Positions 7,738 through 16,007 are shown, numbered from the stretch's first letter. The stretch is 21,595 bases of DNA from Nitrospinota bacterium (GCA_022562795.1 JADFOP010000039.1:1-21595), one strand, 5' to 3'. Notes: generated by a model from the sequence alone, not told the origin. Made by a program: numbers and translations.

Positions 7738-9009
7738 CTAGCCCATCAGACGGACGAGAAAGAGGGTGAGGTCGGGCACGTAGGTAATGATGATGAGCGC
7801 GAGAAGCCGAATCCAGAGAAAAGGAAGGGCCGCAAAGTAGAGGTCCACCACAGGCTTGGAGAACCGGAAGCTCGCGATGAAGAGGTTGATACCCACCGGT
7901 GGGGTGGCAAAGCCAATCTCGAGGTTGGTGAGGAAGATTATTCCCAGGTGGACTGGGTCCACCCCAAATTCCATGGCGATGGGGAGGATGAGGGGCACCA
8001 CGACGATGATGGCGCTGAAGATGTCCATCAGGCACCCCACTATGAGGAGAAAAATGTTGAGGGCGATGAGGAAGGTCACCTTGCTCGTCAAGTATGTTCG
8101 CATGAGGTCGAACAAGACCAAGGGGACTTCTTGGTCGATGAGGAAGTTCGTGAAGCCCAAAGCCACACCCAAAATGATGAGGATGCCCCCAACGAGAACC
8201 ATGCTTTCGAGCATGACCCGAGGGACGTCCTTCTTCAGCGAAAGGTCTTTGTAGATAAAGACTTCTACGATGAGAACGTAGAAGGCGGTAATGGCGGCGG
8301 CCTCCGTTGCGGTGAAGTAGCCGCCGTAGATCCCGCCGAGAACCAGGAAGGGCAGAGGAATTTCGAAAGCCGCCTCCCGGGCCGCACGCCCCAGGGCATC
8401 CCAGCGAAACGGCACTGTGGGTACCTTGGCCCGGTGGCCCACATGCATGCAATAGACCGACAGCAAAAGGACCAGCAGGATGCCAGGCACGATCCCGGCG
8501 ATAAAGAGCTTATCGACGCTCGTGCGGGCGACGAGCCCGTAGAGGATAAGAGGCAGGCTTGGGGCGAAGAGGACGCCCAGGGAGCCCGAGGCGGTCACCA
8601 GCCCGAGGCTGAACCTCTCCGGGTAGGCCTCCCGGATCAGGGCCGGGTAGAGGAGGCCGCCAAGGGCGATGATTGTCACCCCACTGGCGCCGGTGAAGGC
8701 GGTGAAAATGGCGCAGACAATGAGCGTTACCACTCCCAACCCACCGGAAACCCAGCCAAAACAAGCCCGGGCCAGGTTGACGAGCCGGGTCGGTGTGCCG
8801 CTTTCGGCCATCAGGTAGCCGGCAAAGGTGAAAAGCGGAATGGCCAGCAGTGTGGGGGCCGAAGCCATCCGGTAGAGCTCGATAATGACCGCCGCCGTGT
8901 CGATCCCGATCCACCAGAAGGCGACGAGGGCCGCCGCTCCGATGACGGTGAATAGCGGCGCGCCCAGCAGAGCCAAGGCGAGGATTGCGAGGCCGAGTAG
9001 GAGAGTCAC
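7738..9009 (-). CDS. dctM: TRAP transporter large permease, DctM family
   Basis: This 423-residue, strongly hydrophobic protein matches the DctM (M) subunit, the ion-coupled permease of TRAP transporters. Many membrane helices span the whole length. Family marks include FTGASG (105-110), TATEAAA (233-239) and GFATPPVGINLF (366-377), typical of the re-entrant, substrate-handling parts. Length is normal. Its ATG at 9009 overlaps the dctQ stop by 4 bp (ATGA), implying translational coupling. It is the last gene of tatT-dctP-dctQ-dctM. After its stop, about 240 bp lead to hsp20, and I see no clear terminator there. The substrate cannot be read from this subunit. Confidence 0.95.
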   Translation of the reverse strand: MTLLLGLAILALALLGAPLFTVIGAAALVAFWWIGIDTAAVIIELYRMASAPTLLAIPLFTFAGYLMAESGTPTRLVNLARACFGWVSGGLGVVTLIVCAIFTAFTGASGVTIIALGGLLYPALIREAYPERFSLGLVTASGSLGVLFAPSLPLILYGLVARTSVDKLFIAGIVPGILLVLLLSVYCMHVGHRAKVPTVPFRWDALGRAAREAAFEIPLPFLVLGGIYGGYFTATEAAAITAFYVLIVEVFIYKDLSLKKDVPRVMLESMVLVGGILIILGVALGFTNFLIDQEVPLVLFDLMRTYLTSKVTFLIALNIFLLIVGCLMDIFSAIIVVVPLILPIAMEFGVDPVHLGIIFLTNLEIGFATPPVGINLFIASFRFSKPVVDLYFAALPFLWIRLLALIIITYVPDLTLFLVRLMG

Positions 9010-9515
9010 GAAGCGGCTTCCTCCGGGCCTCGCTCCTCAAGCCGACCGAGGGCGAACAGGGCGGAGCGTAGCCCGAAGCGGAAGGCTATGAGTCCAAAGC
9101 CTACGGGGATGATGACCTGCGCCCACCACGCAGGAAAACCTTGAAGCAGGAGGCCCTGGCCCAGGCGCTCGGCCGCTACGAAGGTCCATGCGGCGTTGGC
9201 CAGGAACAGACAGATGATGCAGGCCGCCAAACTGAGGGCTGTGGACAGCCACCGCCGCGCCATCGGCGGCAAAAAGCGGCTCGCCACGTCAATGGCGATG
9301 TGGCGTCCCTGCCGGGTGGCGAGGCTCGCTCCCAAAAAGGCCGCCCATAGCACCATGTGGCGCAAGACGATGTCGGCCCACGGCAGGCCCAGCCGGAAGA
9401 TGTTGCGCAGCACCACTTGGGCGAAGGCGAGCCCCACCATGAGGCTCACAAGCCCAATCAGGGACCAGCTTTCGACAGTAGCCAGCCAGTCATCCAGGCG
9501 CTGGAGGGCCTTCAT
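9006..9515 (-). CDS. dctQ: TRAP transporter small permease, DctQ family
   Basis: This 169-residue protein fits the small membrane subunit (Q), which joins DctM and helps dock the binding protein. Four hydrophobic segments are visible at about 15-35, 48-65, 88-112 and 132-152. The segment SLMVGLAFAQVVLRNIF is typical of DctQ, as is WADIVLRHMVLWAAFLGASLATRQ just after it. The ATG at 9515 overlaps the dctP stop by 4 bp, and its own stop overlaps the dctM start by 4 bp, so P, Q and M are translationally coupled in the usual order. Confidence 0.93.
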   Translation of the reverse strand: MKALQRLDDWLATVESWSLIGLVSLMVGLAFAQVVLRNIFRLGLPWADIVLRHMVLWAAFLGASLATRQGRHIAIDVASRFLPPMARRWLSTALSLAACIICLFLANAAWTFVAAERLGQGLLLQGFPAWWAQVIIPVGFGLIAFRFGLRSALFALGRLEERGPEEAAS

Positions 9516-10609
9516 GGATTCTTGGTTGAAACGGAAATTGGCGTTAGAGCTTTTTCGGGGTGGAGGCGGCGGAAGTCAGCCACCGCGCTTCGAACCTTGT
9601 CCAGGAGTTCCTGCGAGTAGAGCCGTCCCACGAGGGACTGCTGAGCTTGGCGGCCCGTCGTCACGAAACGTTCCATCTCCTCGTTTTGAGGAGCGGCCAC
9701 GACCTGGATTCCCCTTTTACGAAGCACCTCCAGGGCGCGGGCGTTATCGGCCCTGGTCTGAAGGACGAGCCGCCGCATGTATTCGCGGGTCCGTTCTTTG
9801 AGGAGCGCCTGGTATTTCGGTGGCAGCCGATCAAAGGCCTTTTTCGACATCAGCACAGCGCCGGCGGCGTCGGCCATGGGCAGGGCCCACATATAGGAGA
9901 CTTTCGTGTGCCACTGCAGCGCAACGGCACACAGGGGGCAGGCGTACACGGTATCGACGAGGTCGGTCTGAAGGGAGGTGAGCACATCGGTCACCGCAAG
10001 GGGGATGGGCGAGACCCCTAGAGCGCGAAAGTACGCCTGGGCCAGAGGGTCACCCTGCCACATCCAGACCTTGTGGGTCTTTAGGTCATCCTGGGTGCGG
10101 ATGGGCGACTTGGAGAAGAAGTGGACGAAACCGACCTCCGCCCAGCCAAGCAATATGAAGCCACGCTCGGCGAACCGGCGGGCGAAGGTCTCCTCCATCT
10201 TTCCAATGACGTGGTCAACCTCGTCGTAGTTGAAGAAGAGGAAGGGGAGGTCGAGGACCCGCACCTCTGGGAGAATCTCGCCCATTCCCACCCCCGTGAA
10301 GCCACCGGCGTGGAGCTGGCCGATCCGAATCTTGCGCAAAACGTCTTTCTCGTCGCCCTGGACCATGCCGGCGTAGATTTTAAAACCGAGCTCCCCTCCG
10401 GTGCGCTCGTATAATTCGGCATCGAGCTGACGCATGATCTTCATCCAAGTTGAACCCTCGGGGGCCAGTGTGGCGAACTTGATTTGGTGGCGAGGGCGCG
10501 GGCGGCGGCGAGCGTGCGCTGGAGAGGCCGTCAGAGAGAGCCCCACCGCCAAAGTGGTTATCCAGGCCCAAAGACAAAGGAAGCCCCTTCGAGGCTCAGA
10601 AGTACGCAT
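9512..10609 (-). CDS. dctP: TRAP solute-binding protein, DctP family (TatP-like)
   Basis: This 365-residue periplasmic protein captures the substrate for DctQM. A signal peptide spans about 1-34 (basic start, hydrophobic core from LCLWAWITTLAV, cut near AHA). The mature start IKFATLAPEGSTW and LPFLFFNYDE (121-130) are typical of the family. At the place where characterised DctP proteins have the substrate-binding Arg (the last residue of LKGLKLR in the sialic-acid protein SiaP), this one reads LKTHKVWMW, with Trp182. The usual carboxylate anchor is therefore missing. Together with the tatT gene that overlaps its start by 14 bp, this points to the TatT-associated TRAP subgroup, for which hydrophobic ligands have been proposed. 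The actual ligand is unknown. Confidence 0.93.
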   Translation of the reverse strand: MRTSEPRRGFLCLWAWITTLAVGLSLTASPAHARRRPRPRHQIKFATLAPEGSTWMKIMRQLDAELYERTGGELGFKIYAGMVQGDEKDVLRKIRIGQLHAGGFTGVGMGEILPEVRVLDLPFLFFNYDEVDHVIGKMEETFARRFAERGFILLGWAEVGFVHFFSKSPIRTQDDLKTHKVWMWQGDPLAQAYFRALGVSPIPLAVTDVLTSLQTDLVDTVYACPLCAVALQWHTKVSYMWALPMADAAGAVLMSKKAFDRLPPKYQALLKERTREYMRRLVLQTRADNARALEVLRKRGIQVVAAPQNEEMERFVTTGRQAQQSLVGRLYSQELLDKVRSAVADFRRLHPEKALTPISVSTKNP

Positions 10610-11501
10610 CGATGTCCTCCAGGAGGATGGCCGCCCGCTGGCGGGCCAAGGCGTCTAGGAGACCCCACCGAGGGATGGTCGTCGGCGGGGCTTCGAGCAC
10701 CTGCTTACACAATCTCACGAAAAGCCCTCTGTCCTGGGTCTGGACCGCGTAAGATGTGGCGAAGAGCACATGCGCCAGGAGGAACCGCCCCTCGGTTATG
10801 GCGACGACCCGCTCGTAGTGTTTTTTCGCCTCGGTCAGGTTGCCCCCAAGCATCGCGGGGCGGCTTGCAAGTGAAACGATGAAGAAGAGGTGGGCGCCTC
10901 CGTCGAAGTAGGTCTCGTCGAGCTCGAGGGTCCGCGCCATCATAGCCTCCACCTTCCAGTAGTCGGCCAGGGCTTCGGGGTTGTCCCGCTCCAGGTTGAT
11001 CCACCCCGCCCAATTGTAGGCTGTCCAGAAGAGCCCTGGGACGGCATCGGCCGAAAGACCTGCGAGAACCCTCCCAACTTCCGCCTCATCATTGCCCGCC
11101 AGGGCCGGGGTCAATCCCCCCTGGCGGTCGATGAGCCGCCAGCCGTAGACAAGCCCTCTTCGATAGAAGGTCGCTGCCCGCCCGGGGTCTTCGGGCTCGA
11201 CGAAGGCGAAGGCGTAGCCTCCGAAGCCCCGGGCCAGGAGGAGGAGCAATTCTGGGTTCCTTGGGTCGGCCTTGAGCATCCCCTCGGCAAGCTTGAGCTG
11301 GGAGGCGGTTGCATCCTCGGCGAGGGGCAGGTCGCCTTCCTCCTGGATGGATGCGGCGCCGAGCTTCGCAAGCCCGACCGAAGAGCGAACGAGTATCTGT
11401 TCTCCGGTGCAACCCGCTAGCAGGACCACTAGGAACAAAGCCCCGCCCGACCGGAACGGAGATGTTGTGCGACACCGCCTGAGCTCATCGTCTTGCCCCA
11501 T
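10596..11501 (-). CDS. tatT: TatT-type TPR lipoprotein of a TRAP transporter
   Basis: This 301-residue helical repeat protein resembles TatT, the tetratricopeptide partner of TRAP binding proteins described in Treponema pallidum. A lipoprotein signal peptide ends in the lipobox LLAGC, with Cys31 as the lipidated residue. The mature protein has TPR-like helix pairs, including RGFGGYAFAFVEPEDPGRAATFY at about 91-113 (written here only as a location) and YWKVEAMMARTLELD later. I chose the ATG at 11501, preceded by GAGGAA. The open frame runs up to a TTG at 11561, but that codon is the -35 box of a promoter, and an ATG at 11531 touches the -10 box. It is the first gene of the TRAP operon and overlaps dctP by 14 bp. 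TatT is thought to bind TatP and perhaps help pass hydrophobic ligands. Confidence 0.88.
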   Translation of the reverse strand: MGQDDELRRCRTTSPFRSGGALFLVVLLAGCTGEQILVRSSVGLAKLGAASIQEEGDLPLAEDATASQLKLAEGMLKADPRNPELLLLLARGFGGYAFAFVEPEDPGRAATFYRRGLVYGWRLIDRQGGLTPALAGNDEAEVGRVLAGLSADAVPGLFWTAYNWAGWINLERDNPEALADYWKVEAMMARTLELDETYFDGGAHLFFIVSLASRPAMLGGNLTEAKKHYERVVAITEGRFLLAHVLFATSYAVQTQDRGLFVRLCKQVLEAPPTTIPRWGLLDALARQRAAILLEDIDAYF

Positions 11502-11532
11502 GGAGCGTTCCTCGTCAACAGCAAACGGCATT

Positions 11533-11561
11533 ATTCTATCGGAGGGGATGCACCCTTTCAA
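11533..11561 (-). promoter_or_regulatory. Probable sigma70 promoter of the TRAP operon
   Basis: On the minus strand TTGAAA (11561-11556), 17 bases and TAGAAT (11538-11533) each match five of six consensus bases. Transcription would begin near 11526, about 25 bases before the chosen tatT ATG. It separates the TRAP operon from the upstream mla block. Confidence 0.6.
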
Positions 11562-11570
11562 CAGCCCATG

Positions 11571-11634
11571 AAAACCAGACCGCCCTGCTTCGCCCCACCC
11601 CCCTTAAGGGCGTCGTCTCGGACGCAGGGTGCGG
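11571..11634 (-). terminator. Possible terminator between the mla block and the TRAP operon
   Basis: Just past the stop of the repeat protein, CCG..CCCTGC (minus strand, 11634-11624) can pair with GCAGGGCGG (11588-11580), and an inner CGCCC/GGGCG stem lies between. The following sequence has only four T in a row (11571-11574), so termination would be weak. The promoter just downstream supports a transcript boundary. Confidence 0.4.
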
Positions 11635-11635
11635 C

Positions 11636-13285
11636 TCAGCGGATCGACTCGAAAGTGATGCGCTGTTTGACTTTCCTTTCGCCTGCCTTCGGAGCGGGGG
11701 GCTCCGTCGGATGAGGTTTCTTGGCAGCCAAGGTGGGTGTGGCCGGCGTCTCGGCGGCTGCCCGCTTGATTTCCCAGGGCACGAATAGGAAGCTGTATCG
11801 CGTCCGATCCGGCAGGCGGCGGTATGCTAGGAGGCCCTTGAAGAGGCTAAACTCCTTCGTCCGAGCCTCTCGATCGGAGGAGCGTTCGAAGATGTAGGCG
11901 AGCTCCATTGAGGAGGAGTGATCGTCCGCTTCATAGGTGAAAAGATTCCACAAAAAGGAGCTCGTCACGCGGCCGACCTCGTCTCTCCGGTAGTCGTAGA
12001 GGGTTAAATAGGGCCAGTTGCGCTGGAAGCTTTCCGAGACGATGGGGAAGACCGAGGGGAAGGCGACATTCACCGCCCCCGAGCGGCTCTTCTTATAGTG
12101 GCCGATGGGCCAGACGTGGGTGAGCCGGCTTGTCGCCCCGTCTTTTTCCCAGGTGCGCTGACGGTCCTTTGCGAAAAAGAGCCAGCGGGTCCGCTTCTCC
12201 CTGTATCCACCGGCTTGGAGGTCCCTGGTGCCGTAAATGAAGGGGGTGACGATGAAGGAGCTGTGGGATCGTTTGGTCTTCTCGTAGCCGAAGAGAGGCA
12301 GGAGCTTAAAGCCCTCCCGGTCGGCGCCCCGGGTGACGGTCAACAGAGGAAAGAGGCTAAAGGTGGAGTAGTCGTGTTCCTTGTCCTTAGCGGAATGGAA
12401 GAAGGGCCACAGGGCCACCCAGCTGTCGCGCTTTGGCGAGGTGGTCCGACCGAATAAGGGAAATAACATTCGGAAGTGCTCTGGGTTGTCGGTGTCAAGC
12501 CCCCTTCGGCGCTCGATCCAGAAGGGCCAAAGCACGAAAGAGGACTCCATGCGGCCTGCCTCGTTCCGCCACCCGAAGAAGGGCCAGGCCTTGAAGCCAT
12601 CTTCGCTCGGGCCCCGGGTGGATGAGAAAAAGGGCCATAGAAGATGGGTCGTGGTCGTATCATCCCGGCGGCTTCTTGCAAAGAGAGGGAAGAGGAAGAA
12701 GGAGCCCTCGTCCTGTCCGAAGCGCTCTTTTATTGTGCCGAATATGGGGAATATGCCGCCGTAGCCCTCCCCCTTCGAGGAGCGGCCGCCATAGATTGGA
12801 AAGATCCCAAAGCTCGGAGATTCGTCATTGTCGCCCTCTAAAAAGGGCAAAAGGCGCGTCTCCGTTTCACCCCCTTCGCTCTTGAAACGGCCGTAAGGCC
12901 ACAGGAACTCAATCACCGAGTCGCTGGTCTTCTTGTCCTTGCGGCTGAATAGCAAGGGGCTTAAAGCGAAGGTATTCTCCTCGGGGGTCCCTCCGAAGCG
13001 GAGCATAGGTCCAATTAGGTTGAACTGATAGGTCTGGCCTACAGGGTCGTGGCGGTAGTAGAGAAACGGCCAGAGGTTGAGCCTCTTTGTTTTCGAGACG
13101 ACCCCCTTGTCGCGGCTAGGGGGCGGGGGAACAGGGGTGGATAAGGCCAAAGGCGGTACGGGCGTTCCCTTGGCGGGAAGCGCTTTCTGGGGCTCAGCGG
13201 CGAGCCCGGGCCCGGCAGTCAAAAGAAGAAGGAGTATAGAGGCGACGGCAAGCCGGGCGGGGCGGTCTTCATGAAGAGGGGCCAT
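11636..13285 (-). CDS. Secreted WPFF-repeat protein of unknown function, mla-linked
   Basis: I do not recognise this 549-residue protein as a named family. A signal peptide is clear (hydrophobic 11-24, cut near GLAA-E at 30-31), followed by a Pro-rich stretch (41-57). From residue 71 to about 350 short motifs of the type aromatic/aliphatic-x-Pro-hydrophobic-aromatic recur: LWPFL 71, LLPFL 145, IFPIY 161, IFPIF 178, LFPLF 198, LWPFF 216, AWPFF 233, LWPFW 252, LFPLF 274, LWPFF 292, LFPLL 311 and LLPLF 328, among others. Spacing is 16-22 residues, about 18 on average. Charged, turn-rich segments lie between. This suggests a regular beta-strand repeat fold in the periplasm or outer membrane. The C-terminus (about 510-549) is Ala/Pro/Lys-rich. 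It starts 9 bp after the mlaD stop with a weak Shine-Dalgarno, so it is probably coupled to mlaD and may be a partner in lipid transport. Confidence 0.88.
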   Translation of the reverse strand: MAPLHEDRPARLAVASILLLLLTAGPGLAAEPQKALPAKGTPVPPLALSTPVPPPPSRDKGVVSKTKRLNLWPFLYYRHDPVGQTYQFNLIGPMLRFGGTPEENTFALSPLLFSRKDKKTSDSVIEFLWPYGRFKSEGGETETRLLPFLEGDNDESPSFGIFPIYGGRSSKGEGYGGIFPIFGTIKERFGQDEGSFFLFPLFARSRRDDTTTTHLLWPFFSSTRGPSEDGFKAWPFFGWRNEAGRMESSFVLWPFWIERRRGLDTDNPEHFRMLFPLFGRTTSPKRDSWVALWPFFHSAKDKEHDYSTFSLFPLLTVTRGADREGFKLLPLFGYEKTKRSHSSFIVTPFIYGTRDLQAGGYREKRTRWLFFAKDRQRTWEKDGATSRLTHVWPIGHYKKSRSGAVNVAFPSVFPIVSESFQRNWPYLTLYDYRRDEVGRVTSSFLWNLFTYEADDHSSSMELAYIFERSSDREARTKEFSLFKGLLAYRRLPDRTRYSFLFVPWEIKRAAAETPATPTLAAKKPHPTEPPAPKAGERKVKQRITFESIR

Positions 13286-13294
13286 GGCCGGGGG

Positions 13295-14398
13295 CTAGAA
13301 GATGAAGCCGAGCACGACGCCTAGGGCAGAGATCGGTGTCTGCTCCTCGATGTCCTCGGCCGCCTTGCCCACTTTCTTCAACGCACGCTCCGCCTCCAGA
13401 TAGAGGGTTTCATCGGCGTAGAGCCGCCCAAGGGTCCCCTTGCCAGCCTCAACCCGCTTGACGATGCGGTCGATGGTGGCGATGGTATCCTTCGCCTGAT
13501 CGTAGATGTTGTCGTCGTTGAGGAACTTGGCGAGGCTGCCCTCCCCGCGCTCTACCTTCTGAGCGAGAGTGTGGACCACCGATAGCACATCGTCGACCTT
13601 CCTGCGGGCCTCTTTCAACCCCGAAAGAGCTTCCTTTACGTCAGCGTAGAGCTCCTCCTCGTAGATGAGCTTGCCAAGGGTCCCCTGGCCGGCCTCGATT
13701 TGGGTCGAGATCTTATCGAGTCGGGCGAACGTGTCCTGAATCTGGGGCAAGGTCTCGGTGGAGAAGGTCTTGATGCTATTGGAGGCCTCCTCCATGTTGT
13801 CGATTAAGAGCTTAAAACGATTGTCTTTGCCAAAGAGCTCACGGTCAATGCTCTCGGTAAGCTTGGAAACCGTCTCGAAGGCTTGCTTGAACCGGCTCAG
13901 CCCATCCTCTCCACTCATCATCTCGCCTAGGGGCTTGGTGAAGGCCTCGATGTTGCCGGCCACATCGGTGAGCTTTGCGATCAGCTCGTCAATATCGGCT
14001 GCCTCGGAGACAGGCTTCAGGACCGCCCCGTCTTTCAGCAGGGGAGCATCGAGCGGGCCGGGATCGATGTCGAGGAACTTCTCTCCAAGGAAACCCTCGG
14101 TCTTGATCTCCGCCGCGGCCCCTTCGTGAAGTTCGACTTCCTCTTCAAGCCGGATGACGACCTTTGCCTTTCCGCGCTCCAGGCTGATCGCCTCGACCCT
14201 GCCTACGTGGACCCCGGCGACCTTAACGTGGCTTCTCACCTCAAGCCCAGAGACGTTGTGAAAGTAGGTCACGAGCGTCTTGGCCGGCTTGCCCCGGAAG
14301 CCCTCGAAAATGCCTATGGAGACCGAAAGGTAAAAAAGGATCCCCAAGGCCACTAGGCCGAAGAGGCCGACCTTAGCTTCTGTCGCGAATCGGGCCAT
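13295..14398 (-). CDS. mlaD: MCE-domain lipid-transport protein (MlaD-like)
   Basis: This 367-residue protein has one N-terminal membrane anchor (about 11-30) and one MCE domain (about 40-115, with VSGLEVRSHVKVAGVHVGRV), the ring-forming module that shuttles lipids across the periplasm. It is much longer than E. coli MlaD (about 180 residues). The extra C-terminal part is helical and holds three related segments: AGQGTLGKLIYEEELY from 236, RGEGSLAKFLNDDNIY from 284 and AGKGTLGRLYADETLY from 318. The last residues, ISALGVVLGFIF, are hydrophobic, as often seen in long MCE proteins, and may touch a membrane. The ATG at 14398 follows AGGAAA, 33 bp after mlaF. The order permease, ATPase, MCE protein is the usual Mla-type operon. 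Confidence 0.95.
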   Translation of the reverse strand: MARFATEAKVGLFGLVALGILFYLSVSIGIFEGFRGKPAKTLVTYFHNVSGLEVRSHVKVAGVHVGRVEAISLERGKAKVVIRLEEEVELHEGAAAEIKTEGFLGEKFLDIDPGPLDAPLLKDGAVLKPVSEAADIDELIAKLTDVAGNIEAFTKPLGEMMSGEDGLSRFKQAFETVSKLTESIDRELFGKDNRFKLLIDNMEEASNSIKTFSTETLPQIQDTFARLDKISTQIEAGQGTLGKLIYEEELYADVKEALSGLKEARRKVDDVLSVVHTLAQKVERGEGSLAKFLNDDNIYDQAKDTIATIDRIVKRVEAGKGTLGRLYADETLYLEAERALKKVGKAAEDIEEQTPISALGVVLGFIF

Positions 14399-14431
14399 AA
14401 TAATTTCCTGCTCCTCCGTACGGGTCCTATG

Positions 14432-15187
14432 TCAGACGCTCGTTATGGGACCAACGGAACTGCCAGTGATGAACTGGCGCACCATGGGGTCGGTGGTATT
14501 CTTACACTCCTCCGGTGTTCCGGTAAAGATGATTTTTCCCTGATAGAGCATGGCCAAGCGGTGGCCGATCTTGTAAGCGCTTACCATGTCGTGGGTTATG
14601 GCGATGCTGGTTATGGCGAAACGTTCTCTCATTTCAACGATGAGGTCGTTTATGGCATCGGCCATGATGGGGTCTAGACCGGTGGTCGGCTCATCGTAAA
14701 GGATTACCTCCGGCTCGATAGCCAACGCTCGGGCCAGCCCGACCCGCTTTTTCATGCCTCCGGAGAGCTCAGCGGGGAATAGGTCCTCGGTGCCGGGCAA
14801 CCCCACGAGGGTGAGCTTCTCGCGGACCCGGTCGGCAATCTCTGCCCGGCTCAGCCGCGTGTGTTCGACCAGAGCGAAGGCCACGTTCTCTCCCACAGTG
14901 AGAGAGTCGAAGAGAGCTGCGGCCTGAAAAAGCATGCCGAATTTCTTTCGCAGCTCCTTGAGCTGGCGCTCCCTCATTGTGGTGACCTCCTCTCCGTCCA
15001 CCAAGATGGAACCCCGATCGGGCTTGAGCAGGCCTATGATATGCTTGATGAGGACGCTTTTGCCCGAGCCGCTGCCGCCAATGACGACCATGCTTTCGCC
15101 CGGCTCAACCGTCAGGTTCACTCCTCTCAGGACGTGGTTGGCCCCGAAGCTCTTGTGGAGGTCGGTAATTGTTATTGCATTGAGCAT
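14432..15187 (-). CDS. mlaF: Mla-type ABC transporter ATPase (MlaF)
   Basis: This 251-residue ATPase powers the MlaE permease. Walker A is GGSGSGKS (37-44), the Q-loop is FGMLFQAAALFDSLTVGENV, the ABC signature LSGGMKKR is at 141-148, Walker B VILYDEP is at 161-167, and the switch His lies in ITHDM. The Q-loop phrase and LSGGMKKR rather than LSGGQ are typical of the MlaF subfamily that works with MCE proteins. Length is normal. It starts 10 bp after mlaE with only a weak Shine-Dalgarno, so translation is probably coupled to mlaE. Confidence 0.97.
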   Translation of the reverse strand: MLNAITITDLHKSFGANHVLRGVNLTVEPGESMVVIGGSGSGKSVLIKHIIGLLKPDRGSILVDGEEVTTMRERQLKELRKKFGMLFQAAALFDSLTVGENVAFALVEHTRLSRAEIADRVREKLTLVGLPGTEDLFPAELSGGMKKRVGLARALAIEPEVILYDEPTTGLDPIMADAINDLIVEMRERFAITSIAITHDMVSAYKIGHRLAMLYQGKIIFTGTPEECKNTTDPMVRQFITGSSVGPITSV

Positions 15188-15197
15188 AGTCGGCGGC

Positions 15198-16007
15198 TCA
15201 CAAAAGCAGGGCGGTGAGAATGTAGTTAAAGATGAGGATGAAGGTGCTCGCTAAGACGACGGCCCGGGTCGTGGAGCGGCCGACCCCCTCGGCTCCACCC
15301 CTGGTGATGAAACCCTGGTAGCAGCCGATGATGGCGATAATCATTCCGAAGATGCAGGATTTGATTAGTCCCGTGTAGATATCCTCGCCTTCAATGAACC
15401 ACCACATCTGGCGAATGTAGATCACAGGGTTGGTCCCCAGCGCGTTGACTGAGATGACGTAGGCCCCGATCATCCCGATCCCAGAAAAAAGGGTAGAGAG
15501 CAGGGGCATCATCAGGGTGCCTGCCAGGTAGCGGGGCACCACCAGGTAGTTTACCGGATCGGTTGCCAAGGAGTTGAGAGCGTCGATCTGCTCGGTGACC
15601 TTCATCGTGCCGATCTCGGCGGCCATAGCCGAGCCAGCCCGGCCGGCGACGAGGAGACCGGTGAAGACAGGCCCGAGCTCCCTGAGAAGAGTGACGGCGA
15701 TCACGCCGCCGATCATGGTCTCGGCGTTAAAGCGCTTGAAAGAGGTAAATGTCTGGAGGGCCAGGACCGCTCCCGTAAAGCCACCCGTTATAAGAACGAC
15801 GGGTATCGAGTTGAACCCGACCAGCTCCATCTGTCGGAAAATGAGTCGCGGGCGGAAGGGTGGCCAGAGGCAGTAGCGAAGAGTGCGGCCAAATAAGAGC
15901 ATGTGGGCGCCGAGCTCCGAGAGTATGTTTATCAGGAGGCGTCCTAGGCCCTCCAAGGGGAGGGCCAGGACCGAGCGGCGCTCGATGGCCGTATGCGGCG
16001 GTGTCAT
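15198..16007 (-). CDS. mlaE: Mla-type ABC permease (MlaE)
   Basis: This 269-residue inner-membrane protein is the permease of an MCE lipid transporter. It has an amphipathic N-terminus, then about five membrane segments, with the family's most conserved stretch at 110-143 (ELGPVFTGLLVAGRAGS, then EIGTMKVTEQIDAL). The later ITRGGAEGVGRSTTRAVV is also characteristic. The ATG at 16007 overlaps the alr stop by 4 bp (ATGA), so lipid-transport genes are translationally coupled to a peptidoglycan-precursor gene. Direction of lipid movement cannot be judged from sequence. Confidence 0.96.
   Translation of the reverse strand: MTPPHTAIERRSVLALPLEGLGRLLINILSELGAHMLLFGRTLRYCLWPPFRPRLIFRQMELVGFNSIPVVLITGGFTGAVLALQTFTSFKRFNAETMIGGVIAVTLLRELGPVFTGLLVAGRAGSAMAAEIGTMKVTEQIDALNSLATDPVNYLVVPRYLAGTLMMPLLSTLFSGIGMIGAYVISVNALGTNPVIYIRQMWWFIEGEDIYTGLIKSCIFGMIIAIIGCYQGFITRGGAEGVGRSTTRAVVLASTFILIFNYILTALLL

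Noticed and set aside
7630-8955. Open frame of 441 codons on the plus strand
   Set aside because: It lies opposite dctM and is made of Asp, Glu, His and Gly, the usual antisense reading of a hydrophobic membrane protein. The dctM frame has clear family motifs.
11502-11561. Upstream TTG start of tatT
   Set aside because: The TTG is part of the -35 box of a good promoter and has no Shine-Dalgarno; a start at 11501 gives a proper lipoprotein signal.
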